A DNA stretch of 64,000 nt from the NCBI GenBank assembly GCA_021234155.1, contig JAJEKV010000035.1, forward strand, positions 5,779,999 through 5,843,998. The letters run 5' to 3'. This document shows positions 51,130 through 61,050 of this stretch, in pieces (the first letter of the stretch is position 1; every line of letters starts with the position of its first letter). This DNA is from Isoetes taiwanensis. Taxonomy: Eukaryota > Streptophyta > Lycopodiopsida > Isoetales > Isoetaceae. The notes under the pieces were generated by a model. It saw only the letters and a list, made by a program, of their open reading frames with translations, was not told the DNA's origin and made no database searches. Both the position numbers and the translations under genes were made by a program.

Positions 51130-51821
51130 CAAGTTTGAGGGTTTACACTAAAGATTCGCAGGCAGAGGCGGGGTCTTGCCGTTTGTAGACTTGGAGCTGG
51201 CTTTGTTTTAGGCTACAACAGGGTTTTTTTTTTTGAAAAGTTTTGGTTCTATTTAGCTTGCGAATTTGAACATGAAATGCAGATAACCACATGTAAAGAA
51301 TGATCTTGAATCCGTAAAGGCATTTTTCAGCAAATACACGAAATGTGAAACATTTTGAAGGTCTTGATTACCTCTTTTGAATGCATCTTCTCCGTCTCAA
51401 TTTAGCCTCACCAATAAAAAGTTTTTCTGGGTTAAATTTTAGTGTGAAAAAAGAGGAAAAGGGGGCGAATTTCAAACTGTGCAATCTTGGTCGTTGGATG
51501 TGAACCATTTGGGGATGGACCATAAAGGGACCTGCTCCATTGACGATCCCACTCCCCTTGGACTTTTGCTTTTAATGTCATCAATAAAAATGCATCGACT
51601 TATTGGGCAATATAATTGGCAGTATGTGCATGTGTTCAACCCTATACATATAGTATCCTTCTAAAGGCATGATGCCAAATTTATAAGATTATATGTACCT
51701 CACCAAATATGTAGATTGTAGCTATCCAAAATGTCTATTTTTAATCAAGTAGATTGTAGCTATCTAGAACATCTCATTGTTGCTAATCAAGCTTTTCTGT
51801 TTGATTAGTAAAGTAATATAT
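51130..51821. other. AT-rich spacer, nothing recognised
   Basis: No gene is recognised. GTAGATTGTAGCTATC occurs twice (51,712 and 51,750), a short local direct repeat. Confidence 0.4.
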
Positions 51822-51849
51822 GTTTGGGTAAAAGAAAGCTAGGGTGTCT

Positions 51850-51867
51850 TACATTTGGCCAAATGTA
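51850..51867. repeat. Left subterminal palindrome of the 9.2-kb transposon
   Basis: TACATTTGGCCAAATGTA is a perfect 18-bp palindrome starting one base inside the terminal repeat. The right end carries the counterpart TACATTAT-AC-ATAATGTA at 60,991-61,008, with 8-bp arms. Paired subterminal palindromes suggest transposase binding sites or hairpins. Confidence 0.7.
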
Positions 51868-51874
51868 GAGTAAG

Positions 51875-52196
51875 GGGTAAAAGCATGCTACGGTGTACCA
51901 CTTTTGGAACCCTCAAAAGTACCTACACTGGGTACTTTTAAAACTGGTACTTTCTGTTTTTTCTTTCCATTAAAATCAATCGAAATTTTTTGAATTGAGG
52001 GCCAACAACATGTCCATCTATAGTACTAGAGGATAACAATACTATTAAAGACTAAAATAAATGAATTAACTCTCAAACTTATTGTTTATTGCGGCATTTA
52101 TGCAAGTTCCCAGTACCTAGTGCTGGGTACTTTTCTGGGTAGTTTTGCACTCCCTAAAAAGTACGTTAGATGGTACACCCTAGCATGCTTTCACCC
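51875..52196. mobile_element. Nested MITE related to the 9.2-kb transposon
   Basis: The left terminus GGGTAAAAGCATGCTACGGT and the complement of the right terminus, GGGTGAAAGCATGCTAGGGT, differ at two of 26 positions. TAAG lies directly outside both ends (51,871-51,874 and 52,197-52,200). The arms also share CAAAAGTACC/GAAAAGTACC and ACTGGGTACTTT-like sequence, so inverted homology extends about 90 bp. There is no ORF. The GGGT(A/G)AAAG start and 4-bp duplication link it to the host transposon's family. Confidence 0.8.
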
Positions 52197-52457
52197 TAAG
52201 AGATGTATCACATTTCAAATACATAACCGTTTTTTCAGTATGTACATAATAGCTATATTATGGAATCTTTTTTTTCGGAACTACTTGCCACGTCAATTAA
52301 AACGCAATCATGAAGCGATTTCAATTCCCATTTGTAACCACTCCAAGAAACGCTGAGCGTTAGGAGAATTTCCCACTTTACGGCTAAAACTTCGCCCAGC
52401 TCGATTTCCCTCCTTCTTGCCGAATTCCTCCGGCTAACCCTAAACCATGCAAGAACC

Positions 52458-55400
52458 ATGATGAACAACGAAGGAACAGAAATGGCGCAAGAAGATTGCA
52501 ATATCGGGAATGTGACAAAGAAAATGAAGCGTAAGATTGATGAAATTTGTAAATTTATATATGATCGGGTTCAAGATTTACGTCTGTGCAAAGGAGAGCT
52601 TTTAGCGATGAAAACTGCATTCGGGATGAAAGGCTGCACTTCTTTTTGAACCCGCCATTGGAAATCCAGTATAAGCAATTTGAAGGATACTATGCTAAAA
52701 AATATCCGTGAAGGTCTGCGGGGAAGTGAAAAGAGCAAATAGCAATGATAAATTAGCGACTAAGCATTCCCCTGTTATCAATGATTGTTGGTGAGAATGG
52801 AAAACTTCGGGCAAAAGGAGTAGCCTCGAATTCTTCAAGTGCAAGCAAGAAACCTCACAAAAGCTGCAATTAGAAGAAAGCGGATGTCATTATCAGGTGC
52901 TAATATGTGGGCACTGGCAGGAAGGCAACCCAGGGCAGACATGCTTCCGGAATCAACCAAACAGTTGGTAAATGAGTTTTGGTTAACCCACACAAAAACT
53001 TCTCCAAAGTACAGGGATGTCAGGAAGAAAAGGACACTTCCAATCCAGTTTTTGGACATGCCCCAGGTCAGTTTTAAGTCTTTTAATCCTCTTTCTTGCA
53101 AGCTTGATAGAAGCTAGCTTATGTGCATCCTGGATAAGTTTAGTAATCCTATTTGCATTCCATGTAAGGGATGTATCTGATATACATTGTAGTACATCCA
53201 ACTACAATAATTATATTTTTACACTTGGAGGTACTGAATGGGCTATGTTTAACAGGAAAAGTACTTGGATGTACTTCCAGTTACATCCAATGTGGCATAA
53301 GGCAGAAAATGTGTTGAAAGTCAGGCTGTGTTATTATAGTCTTGCTTTTTGTAGTTCCCAAGTACATTATAGTACATTTTAAGCCTTTCTGATCTCAGGA
53401 TAGTCTTTAAAGATAGGGTGATACATAAAAGTATTTAAATGTACTTCCTTCCATAAGAAAAGTATGAAATACATACATCTGTAATGTCTGTGACCTGGTT
53501 ACATATTGAGTTTTTTTATGTACATCTGGAACTCTTTGGAGTACATTATTTATACATTTGTACATATCATGTACAGGGTATGTATGATGGTGTGGTATAG
53601 TAGTTGAATGTATATCAAATCATGATCTGAGTGCCATAGAACTAATGCAATGTGCGCAACATCTTTGAATTGTAAGTAAGTAGTTCTAATTTATATCTTA
53701 CTTATACATGCCATTTTTTTCCTTGCAGAGTGAATTGTATGAGATGTTCAAAGATGAACATCCTGAAGTGAAGATTAGCATCAGAAAGTTCGAGCTGCTT
53801 AAGCCTACGTGTGTGAGAAGGTTGAAAGAGAGGAACACATGCTGCTGCGTGAAGCATGAACAAGCTGATCTATACAGGAAAGCTTTTAGCGTCCTGAGGA
53901 GCAAATTTCATGCCAACTGTACATGTTCTTGTGGTGTTTGTGCAGCAGATGAGAACAATGGCGTCTGCCAAGCTCCTTCTAAAACATTTCAAAATGTTGG
54001 TGCTATGTGGAGAGCTACGGTCTGTGATAAGGAAGGCGAAGAGTGGCATAGTTTTGAATGTGAAGGGAGAGTGCGTAAGCGGGTGGTGGCGAAAATATTC
54101 AAATCTGTCCTAAGGAGAAAGAGTCGCAGAATGAGAACATTGAATGGCAAGTTTACAAGTACGTGAACGAACCTTCCAAAGCTGGCACTTCAAGGAGGTT
54201 GAAGCTTGTTACTGAAAGCGGGACTCCAGGTACATTGCTTGACAAGATGTTTCAGCACCTTACAAAGTTCACTATTCACAACTTTTCAGCAAGTTGGCAG
54301 AGCAAACAATTCAGGAAATCAGTGCAAAATTTGAGGGATGATTCTGTTTTGTCGGTAATGGACTTTTGCAGAGAACTACACTTTGCGACCATTCAGGGAA
54401 GTTCGGTCAGAGCATTGGAACAATGACGGATAACTATTCTGGTGCATATAACCATGATGAAAGTCAATGGCGAGCTGAAAAAAACTGTTCATTTGTATGT
54501 TTCCGATGTTATGAAGCATGATGCTTTCTTTGTTCAGGCTGCACTCAAGAAGCACCATATTTGGATGATGCAAAAGGTTTTGGCCACATCAAATACCATG
54601 TCATGTGGTCCGATGGGTGTCTTTGCTTTCGGTTTAAGTGTTCTCGAGCCTTTTATTTGAATGTGGCCCAATATTATAACAGGTATAAAATTAGGATGCG
54701 ATTGGAATTATTTTGGCTCGAGGCCATGGAAAAGGAGAACATGATGGGCAGGGTGCTTTGGAGAAAAGGTTCCTATGACGCGAGCAAAGGAAAGAGAATG
54801 GTGTTCGATTTTTGGGTGCCAACTCTGCTTGCACTTTCTTTGAGACAAAAGAAGTGCAAAATGGACAGAGTCATATGGGAGGTGATGGCGAAGACATTAA
54901 TAACAGGGGACCCTCGTTCGGATTGTGAGACATTGCACGGTACTCTAGCTATACATTGTGTATGCGCTATTAATCCGGTGACCCAACACTTGTCATGTAT
55001 AGATCCCCTGTCATGTTTTTGCAATGGTTGCTTGAATTTCAGATGGGGAGAATGTGAGAATCTCGAGCATTGTGGTGCATGGAAGCTGCACAAACTGGAG
55101 CCTAGTCGGCCCAGTCGGCCGAACAAGAAGAGCTAGTTGGTTTTATGCGGTGATGAGCAAGAACTATCCGATGTACTCCAAATTGGAGACATATTTGCAT
55201 CTTTGCTGCCCGAGGAGAATCATGAAAATGTTCCATACTTCGTCCTCCTATCGTGAAGGAGATGCATATTCTTCGGGGAAGATGTGATTGGCGACTATGG
55301 AAATAGAATCTTTGGCGGTGGGTGACGGGGTTATAGCTGGTCATTACTATCAACTGCTACAAGGCACAAAGCACAAGTACAAGTTCTTTGGATGACAAAA

Positions 55401-55558
55401 TAGTATTGGTACCGGTGAATCGTAATTGGAGCAAAGTTCACGATGCAAAGCAGGTCAAGCATAAGTTGAAGGGGGGCACGACAAAGACATATATGATCAC
55501 ACGAGAGGTGCATGACATGCTTATATCAAGCCTACACGAGATTGTTGAGTGCACATGA
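52458..55558 (+). pseudogene. Transposase-like protein with WSDGC and GHGKGEHDG motifs, decayed
   Basis: The probable first ATG is 52,458, just after a telo-box (CTAACCCTAAACC). One exon ends PIQFLDMPQ at 53,066, followed by GTCAGT. A 662-bp intron ends TTGCAG at 53,728. The next exon opens SELYEMFKDEHPEVKIS, then FELLKPTCVRRLKERNTCCC and CTCSCGVC (zinc-ligand-like cysteines). Later blocks are VNEPSKAGTSRRLKLVTESG, WQSKQFRKSVQNLRDDSVLS, HVMWSDGC, GHGKGEHDGQGAL (near 54,723), LHGTLAIH, DPLSCFCNGC and, near the end, IAGHYYQLLQGTKHKYKFF. I recall this block order from transposon-encoded proteins of algae, non-seed plants and invertebrates, with an RNase-H-like core suspected. Frameshifts near 54.09, 54.37, 54.5 and 54.7 kb and stops later show that the copy is dead. 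The family name is uncertain. Confidence 0.72.
53067..53728 (+). other. Intron of the transposase gene, rich in TGTACAT words
   Basis: It is bounded by CAG|GTCAGT and TTTTTTTCCTTGCAG|AG, which joins the two coding blocks in phase. The interior is crowded with GTACAT, TGTACTT and ACATCCA words. The same TACAT vocabulary recurs in introns of the minus-strand gene (58.1-58.2 and 59.0-59.4 kb) and in the subterminal palindromes. Confidence 0.65.
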
Positions 55559-55602
55559 CTAAGTTACGTACAAAGGAACTTTCATATTTGCCATCATCTT
55601 CT

Positions 55603-55976
55603 GTTATGTTGAGAAAACTAGTCGATTCTTTGTAAGTTTTTTTGTTATTTATTTATTTTTAATCGAAGTGCATTTTGATACTTCAATTTTCAAAGTATCG
55701 CGAGAATATCTTACGTGACCAAGCAAAATGTATATCAGAAAGTACAAAATGTTTATCAATTGTTGCATGAAGAAGTTAAACTAGTACGTGTTATGTTGAG
55801 AAAACTAGTCGATTCTTTGCAAGTTTTTTCTTATTTACTTATTTTTAATCGAAGTGCATTTTGATACTTAAATTTCAAGTATCACACAATATCTTTGTTT
55901 CCAAGCACAATGTATATCAGAAAGTACAAAATGTTCATCAATTGTTGCATGAAGAAGTTAAACTAGTCTGTGAACT
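55603..55976. repeat. Tandem duplication, two 187-bp copies
   Basis: Copy one (55,603-55,789) and copy two (55,790-55,976) both start GTTATGTTGAGAAAACTAGTCG and end GAAGAAGTTAAACTAGT. They differ by a small number of substitutions and short indels. They lie just past the transposase end and are non-coding. Confidence 0.88.
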
Positions 55977-56336
55977 TGTTCTGTTAGAATGGATATCAAT
56001 GGCTTTTCTTTTGATTCATGAAACAAAGAAGAAAGTGGAACATGTATGGAGACAAAAACTCTTGTATTACATATCACAAGATATACAACCTGGTCATATC
56101 AGATATGATGCCAATATATACAAGTCATTTGTTCATGTTTTATATTAACATTAATTTACATTCAAAATCTGGTCACAACCGATGTGAAGCCAATTACATA
56201 CTATTCTCTTTGTTTCAATATGTTACTTTCTTGCGGCTTGTCCATAGCTTTGGACATGCCATCTCTATCCTTGTAGCCCTCGAAAGCATTTGCCTCCAAG
56301 CAATTTGTTGTTAGTACATCGAATGGATTGCGTAAA

Positions 56337-56934
56337 GGATTACGCTTCACATCTTTGTTGCAGGTGCGGTGCTATCAACAAACCCTCTAGCCATGGTTTC
56401 AGAAGTGTCAAGAGACCTGTGTCTTCAACATCACTTTCCTGCCATGAAGGTGGGCATATGCAATTTTCGTTGGGATTGAAGAGCATCTTGTACTCGGAGT
56501 CGTCTACTATTAGTGTGTTCTTTATTATTCTGTGCGGATACTTTCATTATATAAACTCAATTGGCTTGGATACAAAGGTTTATCTTCACTTGTTGCAATC
56601 CAGGAAAGGCAGACTCCAAGCGGTGGCTTCCATCAAAGGTGAACCTTAAGTCCCTTATCTGCGTCATTGTCAAGATTTTATCCACTACTCTTGATAGGTT
56701 CCATGGAGCTATTGATGACCATATTCCTACTTCAAAGTGTTCAAATACAAATTCCAGGAATTCGTCTAGGTGGGGCCTTAAAAACAACACTTTCTTGCCT
56801 ATTATGTCATAATTTCCAACTAGCTGATCATCTGATACCAAAGTCCTATGTATTTGTTTTGCCAAAACATTATTGATATCAAACACTATCAACCTTTTTA
56901 CGTACACGATATGAAAGAACATGCAATTTATCAA
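56337..56934 (-). pseudogene. FCP1-like HAD phosphatase fragment
   Basis: The minus-strand frame (56,934-56,557) reads KRLIVFDINNVLAK, then FLRPHLDEFLEFVFEHFEVG and IWSSIAPWNLSRVVD. After a frame change, 56.5-56.34 kb reads IIKNTLIVDDSEYKMLFNP, then LLKPWLEGL. These are the start (hhhD-x-N/D), middle (RPHLDEFL...WSS) and end (NTLIVDDS) of the FCP1/NLI-interacting-factor domain, which removes phosphate from proteins through an aspartyl intermediate. The motif I DxDxT is DINNV here, as in the DLNGxL-type plant relatives, so catalysis is doubtful even in the parent. The middle of the domain is shortened. It shares strand and element with the Ulp1-type gene, but I see no splice joining them. Confidence 0.75.
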
Positions 56935-57043
56935 TAAAGTATGGTGGAGTTGAATAAAAAGAGATTGTATTCAAATTCAATGAAAAAATGTGTATTTTAT
57001 AATCAAATAGTGTTTAGCATTGACAATAGGGAGAGGCTGTTTC

Positions 57044-60000
57044 TTAGCAACATTTATTAGTACCAGGTGGTCTAATAGGTTTAAAAGCGATTTGAATGTG
57101 GTCTAACTCTGAAGTAGTGCTCGGGTGAGAACATCCACGACGATCGGATGCATACTTTGTCAAGAACCGGTTTGGGTAATCTGCAAATGTGACAACAATA
57201 CTTACATAATAAGTATTAAAACCATTTGTTTGCAAGACAAAAGAAGTGAGACACTCACATTGGTAGTTTTACCACACACGCATTTGTGTCTACAAACTTA
57301 CGCATATAAGCCGCAACATAGAGGCCACATGAATCCCCATCTTTCGGGCTTTGTGGACACTTATGAATCTTCAACCGGTGAAGGATTTTGTCCATGCTTC
57401 AAAAAAGTGGGACACTCGACACAACGCGTGCCATAGTGAGGATATGGAGCACGCAAAAGACCAGATCTATTTTGTAGCAAATGAATGAAAGAAGCTGCTA
57501 ACATGGTATCCAATCTACTCAATATTAATAAAAGGAGATGTGAAATACAAAATACCTCTTAAGTGCAAGCATGTCAACGTCAATGTCCTCGGCAGAATTG
57601 AAGATCGAATGTTGATGGTGTTCTTACTCTTAGTAAGTGCCATGTTGAAGATGGCCAAAGTGTGATGTTCAATAACTCTACATAGCATTGGAATCATGAT
57701 CCATCTGCACTTCAGCCAATTTATCCCTGTAAGAGCTACCTTTACAATATCTCTTCCATGTTCGGAGGCTGCCATAGATTTATCTTTTTTCGCTTGCCTT
57801 GGCCCATGCTGCAAATTCCATGAAGCTGTCCGGTGGGAAGAACCGGGCGTCGACCTTCTTATCATCACGGAACACGAGCTGCGGTACCTATAACAAGTTG
57901 AAAAGGATACAATTACTAACTTGACTTACACATACAAATGAACAAGTTCAAAGTCCAGTACCTGGCATACATATCCACATGCCGGTTGGAAAATTTCCCC
58001 ACATCCATGTCCAGCACATCTTGTTCAAATAAATAACACTCCATTTCGGGGCAAAGATCCTGGGAAAATCCTTGCCTTCTTGAGCTTCATCATTCGGTTC
58101 AGCAAGGCATCGTATGGCCTGTATTCAGAACTGCAGTCTGGGTTCAATGACCACTACATTTACACAAATCATCTACATTCGTCTACTACTATCCATATTA
58201 TTTTAAAGTTTTTAACTTGGATACTAGATGTAGAAAAAAATGTAAGAAATGTAGATCAAGTTACCTGTAGAGATCATTCTTCTGCTCTGCTGATACTGTT
58301 TTCTGAGTCAGTATCCATTTCCTTCCCTACTTTTTTGGTTTCCTCACTCAGATTCTTATTAGGTCCAGAATCCTCGTCTGCAACCTCTTCTGATTTCTCA
58401 TTGTCAGGAATTTCAGCGTCCTTTGCTATGTCAGAAGCAAGTTTTGACACAAACTTAAAAGTATAGGGCTCTACATCTTGATGCTCGGAATATTCCTCTT
58501 CATTAGGACCTGTAAACATAGGATGTCATGGATTTCTCAGTTGCTTTGTACACTGAAATAAAATGCTTTCTTACCTGTTTCTACTGCTTCAATTATCTTC
58601 TTCTGTGGCTTTTTAGGCGTGGAGTTCTTCTTTGGAGTCACATCTTCTGCTGCTGCCTTTACTTTTGAAGATGTGGCCTTAGCCTGCTCCCTCAATCTCT
58701 CGAGTTCCTGCTCATAATCTGGAATGTCACCATGGACTGAAGTGCCGACCTCCTCAACCACTGTATCACCCCCTTGAGGAATAGTGATTTTGCTTTTTCC
58801 TTCAATCTTTGCTTTCTTTCCCTCGGCTACATCTTGCACCTCAATTTTCTTTGGAACCTCCAAAGCGTGAAAACCGAACCAAGAATAAGAAATTGCTTCC
58901 TCGACACAATGCAAATCGAATTTGAAAACAAAGCGCACCCGATGCGTGGTGTAATTTCGCTCGATAGTTTTTGGCACTTTGAAGCTCGAAAATAAATCAC
59001 ATAACGATCGGATATCGGGTCTCAAACTAATCGGGTCTCTAAGCGTTACGTACATATCAATAGGCGTACATATTACTAGAACTAATCTACATTGAAGTAC
59101 TTTGAGTACATACATATGTAAACGACTATTTATCCGGATGGAATGTACATGTAATGTACATGAATGTGCTCCAATGTATGCACATGTACACATCACACGA
59201 TTACATAAAATACCTCTAAATGTTACGCCACAAAACTTCGATTACACAACTCCTAATTTTATGTATTTAAGTTCTACATTTAGGACCCTACACTTTGTGA
59301 ATGTACAACATGTATGTAAGAAACACATATATGTATGACATGCAAGCCAAGGAACTATAAGTATAAAATAACCAATTACACTCCTACATCTTTGTAGCAA
59401 AACCTTAAGTGCGACAATCTACATGTAAATGGATTCTACATGTAAATGGATTCTACATTGCGGTAATCACAGGTGCGACAAATTGAACATAAATCATGAA
59501 AATGCTTACCTCCAGTGTACACACCCAAGGTCTTTGAAATGTTATCGTCCCATTTGCATGCTCTTGGGCAGGATAGTCCAGCAGAAATAGAATATGAGAA
59601 ACAGAAGATATGAAATGAATGCTCGCATGGAGCAACTAGGATAGGTTCATTATTAGCAAAGCCATTCTTGCAAAACACACATCCATGCACGGATATGAAT
59701 TTTTCTTCAATTTGGAGAGATCACTAAGCTTGTTTTGGGCTGAAGGAGAATCATTTGCGAGAATGCATCATGTACTTATGCATATCATCAAGCCGTCTGC
59801 AGCACTCAAACTGAACTTTGTGGGCCTCCTCAAGTTCTGCAATCCTCTTTTCACATAACTCCTTCTCCCGAATGGCTTTCTCCAATGGCTCTGAATTCTC
59901 TTGACATTTCTTCCTTTCTGTTTCTATCTCTCATCAAAGGTCTACCTCTGCCTTGATGTCTTGATGTCTCTCTTATTACTGCTTAGCGTCGTCGAGAACA

Positions 60001-60732
60001 CTATTGATGTCTTCTTGTATACGTGCTAGGTCCTCTTCATGTGCATCCTTTCTTCACGAAATCTTATTTATATTGTCACGTAATTAAATCTGCTGGATTT
60101 TCAGTTCTTCAACCTTGGATGTCTTTGCTAATTAACTCTCCATGACACTTCAAGAAATGAGTTTACGCAAATTCAAGCTCTTCCTTAGGGTAAAATCCTT
60201 GCTGAAATTTAGGAACCTTGGATGTGGATTTAGAGGTCGTAATTTCTTTCGTAATAGCAGATTCTTTTGCTCCTCCCTTTGCCAAATCTTTGGCCAAAAC
60301 TTTAAAAGTATCCCAATCTACTTTTTACTGTCAATTGAAGGGCAAATGCACGAGCAAAGTACTCGGTACATGGCGATTTGTGACCTCCGCTTACCAAAAA
60401 CAATTTCATAATGTTTGTAGAAGTTCTCGGCCCCTCGGCTTCACGCTAGATTCTTTGAACCCCGTGTATGTCTTTGGGCCCCCCTTTGCTTTCGTCCATT
60501 ATCTGTTGTAAATCTGGAAAAATTTCATCCGCATTTACACATCTTACATGCTTTGCTTCCACAACAGCGGGTTCTTCACAAATAAGTCTTCTTTTTGGCC
60601 ACGGTTCCTCGAAGTTTGAACCTTCCTCTTGTTTTTTTCGGCTTTCTTGCTAGAATCGGCTATTTTCAAATTTTTGTTTAATCTGGGTGACTTCCGGGAG
60701 GCAAAGGCGTCCATTGCTTGGATTTTTGGCAA
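57044..60732 (-). pseudogene. Ulp1-type (C48) cysteine protease gene with coiled-coil and RING-like parts, carried by the transposon
   Basis: Reading 5' to 3' on the minus strand: a basic start, MDAFASRKSPRLNKN (60.7 kb); KVPKFQQGFYPKEELEFA (60.2 kb); a coiled coil with ARIQEDINSVLDDAKQ and EKRIAELEEAHKVQ (60.0-59.7 kb); a C-x-x-C finger, CVFCKNGF…CEHSFHIFC…CPRAC (59.69-59.56 kb); an acidic region (58.9-58.3 kb); then the protease. Catalytic His is in IEHHTLAIFNM (57,662) and Asp probably in FNSAED (about 57.57 kb). Gln and Cys are in CPQSPKDGDSCGLYVAAYM, with Cys at 57,327. A clean splice (ACCAAT|GTGAGT ... ATTTGCAG|ATTACCC, about 57,246 to 57,189) leads to the last exon. Such proteases cleave SUMO-like modifiers; Ulp1 genes are known passengers or components of plant MULE and other transposons. 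Stops in the coiled coil and a frameshift in the protease show decay. Confidence 0.75.
59436..59690 (-). other. RING-like zinc finger segment of the Ulp1-type gene
   Basis: The cysteine/histidine series is C-x2-C, then C-x-H-x2-H-x2-C (CEHSFHIFC), then C-x3-C, resembling a C3HC4 RING or related cross-brace finger with the last pair incomplete. If real it would suggest ubiquitin or SUMO ligase activity, or DNA/protein binding, alongside the protease. The last metal ligands are not obvious, so zinc-finger class is tentative. Confidence 0.5.
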
Positions 60733-61050
60733 GGATTTCGAGGAAGAAGAATAGTTACAGTCGAATTACTTCGTTGATCACTCAGAAACACAGGAAATTG
60801 GAACGGCGGCAAATTTTTTTCCTAAACAGGAAACACTTCGCAATCTCCCTCCGAAAAATTGCAATGTTGGTCCGTTCTGGTTGCCACTGCCACTCATAAT
60901 TTTGAATTGCTGACGTGGCTACTCCTAATCATTACATATCCCAACTAACTAAAATTCAAAAAAATAACAAAAACGAGTGCCTACATGCCCTACATTATAC
61001 ATAATGTAAGGGCATTTTTTTTAGACACCCTAGCTTTCTTTTACCCGTTT

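Larger units (their letters stand above)
51826..61046 (+). mobile_element. 9.2-kb DNA transposon with 24-bp inverted repeats and 4-bp target duplication
   Basis: Both ends carry a perfect 24-bp inverted repeat starting GGGTAAAAGAAAGC and ending AGGGTGTCT (51,826-51,849 and 61,046-61,023). GTTT flanks it on both sides (51,822-51,825 and 61,047-61,050), consistent with a 4-bp target duplication. Just inside each end lies a TACAT…ATGTA palindrome. The body holds a plus-strand transposase pseudogene, a minus-strand Ulp1-type gene, and an FCP1-like fragment. A nested MITE with the same terminal motif also shows a 4-bp duplication. A 4-bp duplication is known for the Sola superfamily, among others. 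I cannot assign the superfamily without a search. Confidence 0.82.
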
